Translations under genes and position numbers: made by a program | Shown here: positions 35,800-47,600 of the stretch, piece after piece | Position numbering within the stretch: the stretch's first letter is position 1 | Layout of the letters: every line of letters begins with the position of its first letter | Source: Ottelia alismoides | Lineage: Eukaryota; Streptophyta; Magnoliopsida; Alismatales; Hydrocharitaceae | DNA length: 64,000 nt | Reading direction: 5' to 3' | Assembly (NCBI GenBank): GCA_037367405.1 | Contig: JAZKJV010011597.1 | Coordinates: 372,001 to 436,000, forward strand | The notes under the pieces: model-generated | Seen by the model: only the letters and a program-made list of their open reading frames with translations | What the model was told of the DNA's origin: nothing | The model's database searches: none

Positions 35800-36870
35800 T
35801 TTCTTTTTTAGGAGCTCGAAGGCCTCTAGACATTTGTATTCACAATAAACTAGGTGTATTATCCAAAGAGCTCAGTCAGTGGGTGGGCGATCTTTGAAAA
35901 ATCAGGGATAAACCTTCGATAAAATCCAACATGCTTGGCATCAAGTTTCTTGATCACATCCACCTTGGCAGGGTCGACCTCCATTCCCTTTTTGGAGATG
36001 ACGTGCCCCAACACGATACCCTCTGTCAGCATAAAGTGAGAGTACCAAGTTAACCTCCCTGCATCTCTAGAAGACTCGGTCCAAGTGCGCTAAACATGTA
36101 TCAAATGAATCACCATGAACAGAGAAGTCATCCATGAAGACTTCTAGGAAATCACCAACCATTTCTGGAAATACGGCAATCATGCACTGCTGAAATGCGC
36201 CTGGGGCATTATAAAGCCCAAATGGCATGCGCTTGAATGCGTAGGTTCTGAAGGGAATGTAAATGTGGTCTTTTCCTGATCCTCGGGAATGACAACTACT
36301 TGATTGTAGCCAGAGTACCCATCAAGAAAATAGAAGAATGCTTTCCCTACAAGTCTCTCCAAGTTTTGATCAATAAATGGTAGGAGAAAGTAATCTTTCT
36401 TGGTCGCAGCATTCAGGCGCCTATAATCGACACAGACGTGCCACGGTGTGGGTACTCGGGTCGTGATCTATACCCCCTCCTCGTTGGTGATCATCTGAAT
36501 TCCCGACTTCTTCGGGATGACTTGAAGGGGGGGCACCCACTTGGAGTCATAAATGGGGTATATAAACCCTACTTTGCACCATTTCTCTATCTCTTTCTTA
36601 ACTACTTCCCGAAGATTGCGGTTTAATCTTCTCTAAAATTCACGGGAAGGCCTTGCATTATCCTCAACATAAATTTGGTGCGAGTAGAGAGCAGGATTGA
36701 TTCCTACGAGATCCGATATAGTCCAACCGATGGCTTTTCGATTTCGCTCAAGGACTTCAAGTAATCTAGATTCCTAGTCTATGGTTAATGATGAGCTAAT
36801 GATTACAGGAAATTTTTCTTTGGATACAGTAAGAAATGCATACTTTAGTGTGGAGGGAAGAGGTTTTAGC
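35800..36870 (-). pseudogene. Element B reverse transcriptase
   Basis: Minus-strand blocks include FFYFLDGYSGYNQVVV (36350-36290; RT motif A), FGLYNAPGAFQQCM-type wording near 36200, and the catalytic MDDFSVHG (about 36140-36110, the YxDD box in FMDD form). The sequence PTWQVCVDYRRL can be traced near 36460-36430. Multiple stops and frameshifts are present. Confidence 0.85.
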
Positions 36871-36879
36871 TCTGGTAAA

Positions 36880-37540
36880 TCTGAATCATCAATTAAGTCT
36901 GGCTGAATGACTTTTAAATCTAGCTCTATGTTGGTTGGCGGTGAATCACTTTGTGATATGCTAGCTACCAATTCGAAGAAAGGTGAGTCGGATCGCAAAA
37001 GTAGTGCGGTAATTCAGCCAAAGCCGCATCCGACTCGCCGTCGATACTTCTTGAATGTCCTAAAGAAGATGGGACTGATAAATCCGAAAGATTTCTGTGT
37101 CATCAAGTTTATAGGTATATGGGCGTCTAGATAGATTTGGCAACATCTCGCAAAATGCATTGTGTATTGTTTCTTCTTCTGATGAGGTGCTTTCACTCTG
37201 AATGTTTGGAAGTTGATGCCACAGCCTAGTAGTGCTGATGAGATTGCATTCTGATGTTTCAGAGTATTCAGTAGCGGATTCGAAGTCTGATCTTTGCCAC
37301 TTTGTCTGCTTCATCTCCAAATCAACCTCTCTGCCTGGAGAGCAGAATTTCATCATTCTTGTACCGTAATCGAATATGGCTTTAGCAGTTCGTAAGAATG
37401 GTCTTCCAAGAATGATTTGGGATTCTTTCTAATGGTTCGGGGTCTCCATATCAAGGACAGTGAAGTCCACTTTGTATTCCGTACCCTCGATCAAGATGAT
37501 CACATTTTTTACTTCTCCCTTAGGCCTCTAAATGGATTTA
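36880..37540 (-). pseudogene. Element B protease-RT linker
   Basis: Coding-like but poorly conserved frames (98 codons at 37060-37356 and 74 codons at 36774-36998), acidic and rich in serine and glutamate. This matches the variable spacer between protease and RT in A (28080-28700). No domain recognised. Confidence 0.55.
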
Positions 37541-38100
37541 TCAGCAAATTAGAGTAGAGATAATGATTTTTTGAGAGGACCTAACTCCAATTTATAATAC
37601 AAGGATAAGGGAAGAAGAATGATAGAAGAACCATTATTGAGAAGTGTGCGCGCAAACGCAATGTCGCTAATGTGACTCTCCACATAATGAGCACCCATAT
37701 CCCTTTTTTCTTGGCAAATGCTGATTTCTGACACATTTGGTAGTGGCAACTGTCAATATATGAGTCTCTACAAATTGACTTGGTTTCTTTGTACGAGTCC
37801 AGGTGGGAGTGCATTTTGCTTTCAAGTACTTCTGAAATGCTGGATTACTGGCCATATATTGATCAAAGGGTACTTTGGCAGTGATATTCTCTTGGTAGAA
37901 CCATTGCATCTCTAGGTCATCTTCGAGGGTTTTTCTTTGTTTTTTCTTTCTTAAGGGCATGGGGGAAAGGAATGGAGGCATTTGAGACAAGAGATAGAGG
38001 ACCAGAGTCATAAATAAGAGCATATTAATTAGAAATGGAGTTCTTACTACAATCATTGGTTTTTTGATAATAATCAAAATCATGTTGCTGAAAAGGTGAC
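37540..38100 (-). pseudogene. Element B protease with an altered active site
   Basis: The minus-strand segment CQEKRDMGAHYVESHI precedes FARTLLNNGSSIILLP. Elements A and C have DSGSS at the corresponding place, so the catalytic aspartate is asparagine here and the serine is also changed. Together with shifts this makes the protease inactive. Confidence 0.8.
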
Positions 38101-38119
38101 AAAGGTATTTTTGGAGCAA

Positions 38120-40306
38120 CTAGAGGTGCAAGGTCCTCTGGGACTCCATAGATGATTTCCCCTTCTCGCATGCTGGGATCTTGGTAGGTACAGAATTCAT
38201 GTGTCCTTCTTCTTCGTTCTCGAAAGCATCCTCCGGTTGACCTTCCGAGTCTTCATGATCCGATTCCCGTGCCCGATCAGGTACGTCCACGATCCTTCTA
38301 CTCCTAAGTGACATAGCATTGATATTGTCAAACGAAAGGATCTCATGTTCAGATGTGGAAAAATCTGAATAGTATACCTGGCCATTGTGTTGGGAAGATT
38401 GAGATTTGTTCAAGCTATTAGGGTTAGCTTGAACTTGGGCGTGAATGGTTGTTGCTGGAGCTGTCATTTCATCTCTCCAACGGGACAAGCGATTAACATT
38501 AATCGTTGATCATGTAGTTCATTCCGGAAGCTGTGTATTTCCTCGAGCATCTGTCTCTGGATATCTACGGGTTCTTCGTGATAGTTGGATGGTTGAGATG
38601 GCTGTTTTGCAATGTGACTTGGTGGAGCCTGATATTGTTGACAATATTGTTGAGGCTAGTTCTAGCAGTTGTATGGTTGCTGCTTTGGATGCTGGAATCA
38701 AGCAGTGTTCTGAGTGTGATGTGGAGCTGGTTGAAATGCGGCATTATAGAAAGTGGGTGGACGTTGGTAAGGATGACGGTCCCCCATATTACCCTGTCGG
38801 GTAGTGTCCTGAGTGTACCAAATGTCGTTCACTTCGAATGTCAGAGGAGGGGCTTCTTCAACAGTCTCGGTTGGTGGAGGTGGCTGCTGGGAAGGTTGGG
38901 CATAGGATTGGTCCTGAAGCCATGGTTGCTATTGTCCTGATCATGGCTGCTCCTGGACATGATGTACATGATAGATCGGGGCCGTAGGTGCAGTGGGTAT
39001 CCCCATTTTGGATACCTCCTCAGTTAGCTCCTCCATTTACTTTGGAAACTGGGAGATCCTGTTGTCGATGTCGTTCATCCTCTTATGTATTTGATCCACA
39101 ATTGTCAATTTATCGGTGATGATGTTCATGTTCGTAATCAAATCCTCTGCTATCTCTGCAACAGTTTGCCTTCCTCCTCGGTCTTAAGATGTATTCAGTG
39201 AATCGGTTTATGCTCTACTGGCGATCTGTGAGCGGCTTGTCTCAGCCATCTGTTCTAGTACTTTCCAGTCGGTTTCAGATCCTCGCGATGTGTAGTTACC
39301 TCCGCATGCAGCACTTACTAACTCTTGAGTCTCACAATTAAGTCCAGAGTAGAGTGATTGAACTAAGATGTTGTTACCAGGTCATGGCAGAGATATTTTT
39401 GTAGCAGATCTTTAAATCTATCCCAAGCATCACATAGTGGTTCATTAGGCATCTGAGAGAAACTGGTGATGCGAGTCCTCATTTGGTTGGTCCGACTCAG
39501 AGGGTAGAATTTCTTCAAAAATAGGTTTTTGGACCTATCATTGGTGGTCACAGTCACTCCTAATTTCTTCATCTAGTAATTTGCCTTTCCTTTCAAGGCG
39601 AAAGGAAGTGCAGTGAGATGAATGTAGTCCTAGCTGACTTGTGGGTGCCTCAGATTAGAACATATCAACTCCAAGTCTCGCAAAAATTCATATGGTTCTT
39701 CATTTGCATTACCATGGAATTGTGGTAATTGACTTAGAAAGTGTGGCTTCAGTTCATAGTTAATCTCTGGATGAGGTAACTGCAAGTAATTTCTAACTCT
39801 GTATTGCCCTGGATTGTATGCGGCTTCCATCGGTGGTTCTCCCCCAACATTCAACTACTCTAATTGCTCCTTCAGTAAAAGTTGTTGCTGCTCAGATTCA
39901 GCTAATCTCGCAAAAATCATCTGCATCGGATTTTCATTGGGTTCATCTTCATGACATCTTGGGAGGCATCTTTTTCTTCTTTTCACCTTTAGAATGTGAA
40001 AAATCAGAGTCAATAGTCTTGAAAGATTCATAATTAGAGTTATCAAGGTGAGGGTCTTCCTCGATGTGATCAGGAGATAAAAAAAGTATGGGTTTTCCCT
40101 CCTTCCAAGAAGATGAAAGAATCATAAGAGGAGGATTCACGGGAGAGGTGTCCCTAAACCCAAGGTGGTCCTGAGTAAGAGTGCCTCCGAACCTTTGAGA
40201 CTAGAAAGTTTGTGGCGTTCAGAGAAGGGTTCGCAGAGTCCGAACGAAAATTACCACAATCTTCCATTCTCGATTTCAAGAGATCAACAAGAGATTTACG
40301 GTTCAT
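38120..40306 (-). pseudogene. gag: Element B gag
   Basis: Gag starts at the ATG at 40306 on the minus strand, just after the leader, with MNRKSLVDLLKSRMEDCG. The capsid core lies at about 39850-39363: FLSQLPQFHGNANEEPYEFLRDLELIC, then KKFYPLSRTNQMRTRI and DAWDRFKDLLQK. A linker with NAMSLRSRRIVD, then PDRARE, follows (38300). Stops and shifts split it into several frames. It is clearly Athila-like but distinct from the gag of A and C. Confidence 0.82.
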
Positions 40307-41731
40307 GATCTAAGCACAAGTGTGTGGTATTCGATGATTAACTAGCTTCTACGCACAAATCAAACACAATACAAAGCTTGTTTCACCAACTTACTCAGTG
40401 AAGATTGTAAGAGCTCGGCCAGTTATCTTGTCAATTTTTAATTGGTGAGAATTCAAATCTTGCAAACCGTTTAAACGAGATGTTAGGTGCATGTATTCCC
40501 TACCGACTGTCCTGCATTTTTACAACTAGTTGTACCTACTTTCAGCCAGTATGGGAGTAAGTACGGATTGTAAAACGGCTACCCATGTTACTTGAGAACG
40601 GAGCCTTACGCAGTGTCCTCTAAACCACCCACTCTTCTAAGGAAATCCAGACCGTTTACCAGCTACCCGTTAGATCCTCACTGAGAAGTAGCCAATAGTT
40701 TTTGGTAGAATCAGTAGTCAATATGAAAATCCTGGCTTGGCTCTAACCTAATGTGCGTCTCTCTCCTCGCTGCAAGATAAAAGCATACAATGTCGGGGTT
40801 GTTCTCCCGCAAGAACTCTTGATTTTATGGGTTATTAAAATCGGCTAGATTTAGCAGTCCCAATTTTAGTTTGGTGATCACTGAAGAATTAAGTGAGTAC
40901 AAATACACGTCTACCATCCAGTCCCAATTTCCTTTTAAAATTATGTGATAAAACAAGAGAGAGAAATTCGGCAAAAGCCGATGCACGCGAAAAACTATGA
41001 TGTATGCTCAGTTAGAAGACTTATAGTGAATCCTCGCAATATCTATGTGGGATGCAATACAGAAATTGAAAATTTAATCTATATGAATGCAAGCCGATGA
41101 AAAACTGCACCTAACATAAAGTTCTATTAGCGGGAAGAATTGAGCTACATTTGGATAAATTGAACGATATATGTGCATCTTAATTATAGTGAAGTGTGGC
41201 CTTAGGTCCTACGAGCACAATCAAAAAAATTAAACGCTCTAAGAGATGTATGTGCAGGTCTATCCTAATCGCCACTCAAGTCGGGCCCCACCCTCACCGA
41301 AGAGTGAAATAGACCACGACGCACCACAGAAATAGTTCAAAGGTCTTTTATACACGCGAGAGTCCAAACGGACAATGTTGTAAATGAGAAATTAATTACA
41401 GAAATTAAAAATTTACAGAAATTAAAATCCTAATTCTACGCTCTCTCATGACTTGATTCGATCTTAAATTAATTGCCACTTTTCCAAAGTCGGTGAAGAT
41501 GCATCGGATTCTTGAAAACCCTCTCCACGTACACTAGGTACCTCGTAAGAAAAATAAGAGAGATGGTGTAAGAGAGGGACTCAAAAGTAAATCAAAAATA
41601 AAATGAGAAAAATAAATGTTGAAAATAAATGTAGAAAAAATGGGATTTACAATGAAAAATTCGGGACTCAAACTATCCGAATGTAGAAAACCAAATAAAA
41701 ATTTTTAAGACAAAAAACTAAGTTGTTTGCC
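40307..41731 (-). other. Leader (5' UTR) of element B
   Basis: About 1.4 kb between gag and primer-binding site with no sustained reading frame. It is much more diverged from the A and C leaders than those are from each other. Confidence 0.65.
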
Positions 41732-41749
41732 TCCCCGGCAACGGCGCCA
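41732..41749 (-). other. Primer-binding site of element B (tRNA-Asp)
   Basis: On the minus strand TGGCGCCGTTGCCGGGGA, two bases after the LTR end ...TTGTCA. It is identical to the site in C. Confidence 0.92.
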
Positions 41750-41751
41750 TC

Positions 41752-44700
41752 TGACAAGTCTGATGTTTCCTGTGTTAAATAATTGTATTTGTTCATGCCT
41801 AAAAATGAATTGTCGATTCGTTGTAGGCGGCAATCAGAATCGATCAAGAAAATAACCACACAATAAGTTAATCAATTTTAATGAATGTGGTTTTATGTTT
41901 AGTTTACTTGGGCAAGTCCTAAGGTCGAACACATGTAGGCAAAGGAACAACCTAAAATTATGTCAATCAAAAATCATGTACGGTTTTCAAGACGATCTTT
42001 TTTTGTAATTTTTAATGCAATAAAGGATGCAAAATGCAAATTCAACCTATTTTAGGGACTAAAATGTAAATTACGCTCACACGATGTCCGAAAAATATGA
42101 AACTTGGCCACGATGCCAAATATGATGAAATGTATGCACCGTAATTTTTTGGAATTTTTAGATGCAAGATGAATTTTGTATGAATTCTAAAATGCAAACG
42201 AAATGAATTTCAATATTTAATTATAATAAATATTAATCCTAATTATTTTCGACGAACCGAAAATCCAGTTCTTTAAAAGTGCAGAATTAACACTTAGATG
42301 TCATTATAGTCGGGCTGGATTCGGTTCGTCAAAAACCATCTAATTTGATATGTCAATAAAATCAAATGCTCATATTTATATTTTACTTAATAAGTAATCA
42401 AGGTCGAACTCAGGGACACAAGCCTCTCTTGTGATATTCAGACTTTATTTAGTTTAACTAAGTGTTGAATCAATACACATTAGGTTAATCAAGGCATGAG
42501 GACAATACAAGATGCATTATGTAAAAATGATACATGCATCTTTTATTTGACTTTTATCATGCAAATATATGCAATGAAATGAAGTAATGTGTATGCCCTA
42601 ACTCAGCAAAGATAATGAGCTATTTAAACCCTAGTTAATTTCAAACTTGAGTCATGAAGTAACTTGTTGGATAATTTAGGCAAGGCCTGAATGTACTGCA
42701 TAATAGAAATTTTAGCTATTTAAAATAACACATTAAGATAACAGAGTCAAAATAGGAAACAAACTATGTCATTAAAAAGTTCATCAAACAAGCTTTAAAA
42801 TGAAACTGAAATCAACCCAATCAGAGATATGATGCTTAGAATATGCATAGAAGAAGATAGGGGCATAAATGCAAGGAAACATGAAGATAACTAGCAAATA
42901 TGTCCCTGGTAAGGACTAGAATGCAATAAAAAATAAGCGCGAGGCCATCCCTGTAAATATTCCACACGCGCCGGGGTATTTTTTCAAATATTCAAACCCG
43001 CAAGGGGTCGGTTACAAAATACCCCAGGCACGCGTGGACAACACGTGGTCTCAGGACCTATCTACAATTTTGAAGAAGTTCGTGGGCCTCCCTACAATTT
43101 ACCCTGGCTGCACGTCACCTGCACGTGCGCTTCCAGGCTCGGTGAAGATCCAGGCTCTCGGGCTGCTGCTTCGGGTTCGGTCCGGGCTCGGGGGTGGCTC
43201 GGGTGTTATGAGCCTGCAGGCTTGGATAGTAGGCTCGGGAAATGCTCTGGCAATGACACGTGGACACATGTCATCTGTCAGATCAAGATGATCTGACGTC
43301 ATCTGTACTTCGTGAAGATGTCTACGTGTCCTCCTCTGGACCATTGGAAGAACACTTGGATATATTCATCCAACGGTAGTTGTGCTTTCCCCTTTGCCGC
43401 AGGGGTGGTGACGAATTCGGGTCTCCGCAGAAGGGGCCCAAGCTCCGTCGTTGTTGCTCGGACTCAGTGGAGCTCCTCGGAGCGTCCTTGACGTACATTG
43501 AGGAAGATGGAAGCTTGGGGAAGGCGCCAGACCTCCCGGATCAAGTCATCGGAGCTCGTATGTCGGCGACGTGGTTGATGAAGTCAGCTCCGATTAAGCT
43601 CTGACCATTGAAGGATTTGAAGACCTACATGGTTAATAAAAATAGATGAAGCATTCCAAGTCTATGATGGGTGCAGGATGAAGTGCCATGGTTGGTCGTG
43701 ATGGGCTGAAGAAGGCGGCGGCCAGCTATCTTCTCCGGCACGCCCAAAGGAGTTGGGTCGAAGATGATCTGGGGTTATGGAAGAAGATTTGGGTGATCAG
43801 AGTGAGCGCGTGAATGGGGGTGGTGCGGAGAAGCTTGTGAGAGGGTCAATGGAGTGTGGGGAGGCGATTGACGGCCTAATAAATTGCTAGAAAATCAAGA
43901 AAAATACAATAGGAAGTCGGAGGAGTTTACCTGGCTATGGCAGAGCGGTGGCTTGGGCGTGGGGTCTGAGGTGAACCCTGGGTCTTCGCTAGAGTCCTCA
44001 GCCAGCTGGGGCAGCTCGAGCGGGCTCGAAGCTCCGCGATGCCACCATGGAAGTCGACGGGTCAACACCGGAGGCTAGCGCTGTCTTCACGCCTCGATCG
44101 GACCTCCCCCTATCACGGGGAGGAGGAGAGGAGATGGGCGCAGCCCCTCGTAAAGGTGGACGGTCTTGAATAGGGGAAGAGATGTGGTATTTAAAGGGTG
44201 AAGATGGCAGTTCCGGTGGAGAAGGTCATGATTTGCGGGGGAGATATGGCGTGAGTGGAGACGGATCGTGGAAGGAGTGACAGTTCGCGAGGGTCGTGTA
44301 TGATCGAGCAATGTCGTGGAGGTGTTGAGACGTGAAGATGGTGGACGAAGACTCGGTAAAAAATGAAAGGGGGAAGGTAGTCCACGAGCTGGTGAACATG
44401 GGAGAGAAGAGTCATGCGAGGTAGACGAAGAAGTTCGAGCCGTTGGATCTTGAGATCCAACGACTGATAGACGAGCACTAGCGATCGGTCTTGATTAGAT
44501 CGCGGCTGCGAGATCGAACGACGCACAAAGCGCCACGTGGAGGGCAGAGCGAACGACGCCAATGGGCGGCTGTGATGAAATTGGAGGCCTTATCGGATGG
44601 TAGAGGAAAAGAGCGGCTGAGATGGAGCAGCCTGGAGGTGATCGTGAGGTGCAGACGCCGCCAAGTGGCGCAAGGAGGACTCGGTGCTGTCGTGCGGCTG

Positions 44701-46476
44701 TGATGAGAAGCTAGTGACGATCGAAGGGCTGAGAGGCAAAGGGTGTGTGTTGATAGTGAGGCCGTTGGATAAAGAAGAGATACAACAGCAGGGAAAAAGG
44801 GCAGCAGGGGCAAAGGGGCCGGGCCACATGGCTCAACCAGAATGAGCCACGTGGCCCAATAAGATTATTACGATAATTACTTGAAGAAATGAAGGAGTAG
44901 ATGGGTAAAATTTGGAAAAACTCAAAACATGAAAGTTTTAGATCTCGATGAGATCTACAAATTTTATGTTGAACAAAAATGGAGATGAGGTCAAACAAAG
45001 GTAGAAAATATTTTTGAGGGTATTTTTAAGGGTAAAAACACCACGAATTTTAATTATGCCATTTTTTGTGTTTTTGATTAATTCAATAACTCTGATATTT
45101 ACATGGTTTTCTCTGGTTTTTATTGACACATGTTTAAGAAAGGGGGTTAAAATAGACACATTAAGATCATGACATCGAGTTTCATCAGTCGGCTGCAGCG
45201 AATTTGGAAAGTGACGGAGGAGGACGATGCTCCTCAGCCGTCTGATCGGCCGAGATTGGGCGACCAGGAGATCGCCACGTGGTTGATGGGGGAAAAAAGG
45301 GTGGTGCACAAGCCTGGGCGGCACGTGCCTCCCACGTGCGGGCCTTTTTATTTTTATTTTATATTTTTATTTTTATTATTATTTTTTATAAAAACTAATT
45401 ATAAAATCTCAAAAATGACTGACACGTGGAGGCTCCAGGAGCTACCACATGTCAGCACCAGAAAATTAAGAGATTAAATCCTTTAAAAAATACAAAAGAA
45501 ATAGCAAACGGCCTCAGATCAAAAAAAAATCCTTTTTGGAAATTGCTCGTCTTGATGAGATCTACAACTTTTATGAAGACATTAAAATCTCATTTGCACA
45601 AAGTGATATTTTTTGGGTATCCCATGTACAATGAATACCTTGATTTTTGGGTTTATATTCTTTTGTCATTTTTACATCAGATAAAAATCCGGAAAAAATA
45701 TGGTAAAATAAAAGATAAATATTTACATATTAAGATATTTTTTTTGGATTTTTATTAATGGAAAAGAAGAAATAAAACACGAAAACGACCAATTTTGTAT
45801 AGACCGTTAGTGAAGACTCGGACTCAATTTGTTTCTTTGATTTCAAGCTCAGCTTGGATTTGGATTTTTGCATCTTTTAATAAAACTTTCATCAAAGAAG
45901 ACAAATGAAAAAGTAATCAATTAAAATAGGTTAAGTATGTACATAAAATAATAGGTCAAAAATCGCTAAAATACAAAATGTACAAAAGAGGCCCAAAATC
46001 CAACTTTCACATATGAGCTCCGATTCACTTGAAATTGGTCTTGTTTTGAATGTAATTGAATGTACATTAGTTCAAGATGAGTAGGATCAAAATTAACATT
46101 GGATGAGGAAGATATGAGGTTTTTAGTTTGGAAATCCTGAAATTAGGGTTTGGATTTTTGGTTCACTTATTTAGGTTAGTGATTTTTTTGTATTTTTCAT
46201 TTATTCTTGTTAGTGATATGTGAACATTAGAGGTGGTTTTGGGTTATTCGGAGTTAGCATGAGTTAGTTAAAAATCAAAGAAGTTAGGCTATTTACATGT
46301 CAATTTTGTGTGGGATTTTTGGCTTCTTATTTTGTGCAGAAATAATGGATAAAATGCAATTCTTATCAAAACATGCATAAATGCAAATTGTGTTGAATAA
46401 ATGCAGAAATGTTGTTGATTTTGAGGGATTTGAGCTTAATTAATGAGATTTAGAGTGATGAATCTCAGATTCATCA
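41752..46476 (-). repeat. 5' LTR of element B (right copy), with an unshared middle block
   Basis: Boundaries TGACAAGTC (41752) and ATTCATCA (46476) match the left LTR. It is 4725 bp, against 3368 bp for the left copy. The segment 42251-45180 does not match the left LTR's 29521-31085. It begins with an inverted pair GACGAACCGAA / TTCGGTTCGTC (42250-42260 and 42322-42332). It then has a TAATCAAGGTCGAACTCAGG stretch (42396) typical of the minus-strand end of an LTR, so a nested or exchanged LTR of another family is likely. Confidence 0.8.
44188..44195 (-). promoter_or_regulatory. TATA-like box in the right LTR block of B
   Basis: TTTAAATA on the minus strand within the unshared block, preceded by a GC-rich stretch and followed by CCACATCTCTTCCCC. 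It suggests that the block carries its own LTR promoter. Confidence 0.4.
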
Positions 46477-46481
46477 GGTAC

Positions 46482-47095
46482 CCACTTCTTGGAGGGTTTG
46501 TGTGGACTACAGACGATTGAATCAGTCCACCAAGAAGGATCATTTCCCATTGCCTTTTATTGATCAGATTATAGAAAGGCTAGATGGGAAGAGTCATTAT
46601 TGCTTCCTTGACGGGTACTCTGATTACAATCAGGTGGCCATTGCGTCAGAGGACCAGGACAAGACGACATTCACCTATCCATTTGGACATATGCTTTTAG
46701 ACGAATGCCCTTTGGTCTATGTAACACCTCGACGACATTCCAAAGGTGCATGTTGTCCATCTTTTCGAACATGGTGATGAGTGTTTAGAGGTCTTCATGG
46801 ATGATTTTTCGGTATATAACGATGGGTTTGATGCTTGTCTTGACTACCTAGACTGTGTCCTTCGGCGCTGTATTGAGGTCCATCTTGTTCTATCTTGGGA
46901 GAAGAGTCACTTCATGGTGACTCAGGGGATGGTTCTTGGTCATATCATCTCCAACAGGGGCATGGAGGTTGATCCGACCAAGGTGGATATCATCAAAAAA
47001 CTCAATCCACCGTCAAACCTGCAACAGTTATTGTCTTTTCTGTGGCATGTCAGTTTCTACCGATGATTCATTCATGATTTCAGTAGGATTGCCCA
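46482..47095 (+). pseudogene. Element A reverse transcriptase, C-terminal part
   Basis: This continues from 29010 after element B. It shows SWRVCVDYRRLNQSTKKDHF, HYCFLDGYSDYNQ (motif A), RRMPFGLCN-like wording (46695) and VFMDDFSVYNDG, with the catalytic MDD near 46797. A 1-nt loss near 46690 shifts the frame after TTFTYPFG. A TGA at 47064 replaces the arginine codon in YRRFI, consistent with CGA to TGA. Confidence 0.9.
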
Positions 47096-47600
47096 ACCGT
47101 TGATTGATTTGCTGACCAAAGACACCGAGTTCATTGTAGATGATAAGCGTTTTGTGTCATTTGAGACTCTCAAGAGTCTAGTTGTTGAGGCTCATGTCCT
47201 TCAGCCGCTTGATTGGTCTCTTTCATTCGAGATCATGATGGATGCCTATGATTTTACCATAGGGGCAGTTCTAGGACAGAGGAGGGATGGAGTACCTTTT
47301 TCCATTCACTACACTAGTTGTACATTGGATGCCGCGTAACGGAACTACACTGTCACTGAGAAGGAGATGCTAGTCGTAGTTTTTTCCTTGGATAAGTTTA
47401 GATCATATATCATTGGAATCAGAGTGACTATCTTCATTGATCATACTGCCATCAGGTACCTAATGGCAAAGAAGGATGCCAAAGCGAGATTGACTAGATG
47501 GATCCTTCTACTCTAGGAGTTTGATATTGAGATTAAGGACAAACTTGGAGTTAAGAATGTGGTGACAGATCATCTCTCCTGATTGGAGAATCTTGAGGAA
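47096..47600 (+). pseudogene. Element A RNase H
   Basis: The frame follows RT directly: FEIMMDAYDFTIGAVLGQRRDG, then YTVTEKEMLVVV and FIDHTAIRYLMAKKDAKA. Stops at 47337 (TAA), 47514 (TAG) and 47580 (TGA) lie where family members have glutamine, glutamine and arginine. No frameshift occurs within the domain. Confidence 0.88.

Larger units (their letters stand above)
29011..46476 (-). mobile_element. Element B: full-length Athila-like LTR retrotransposon, minus strand
   Basis: B is inserted in the RT of element A. LTRs are 29011-32378 (3' LTR) and 41752-46476 (5' LTR). The 5-bp flanks are AGTAC (29006-29010) and GGTAC (46477-46481), one mismatch. Reading the minus strand from 41751: primer-binding site for tRNA-Asp, leader, gag, protease, RT, RNase H, integrase, hairpin array and polypurine tract GGGGGA at 32384-32379. 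It belongs to the same broad group as A and C but to a different family, since gag and LTR sequence differ clearly. It carries many stops and frameshifts and has no env-like frame. Confidence 0.92.
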
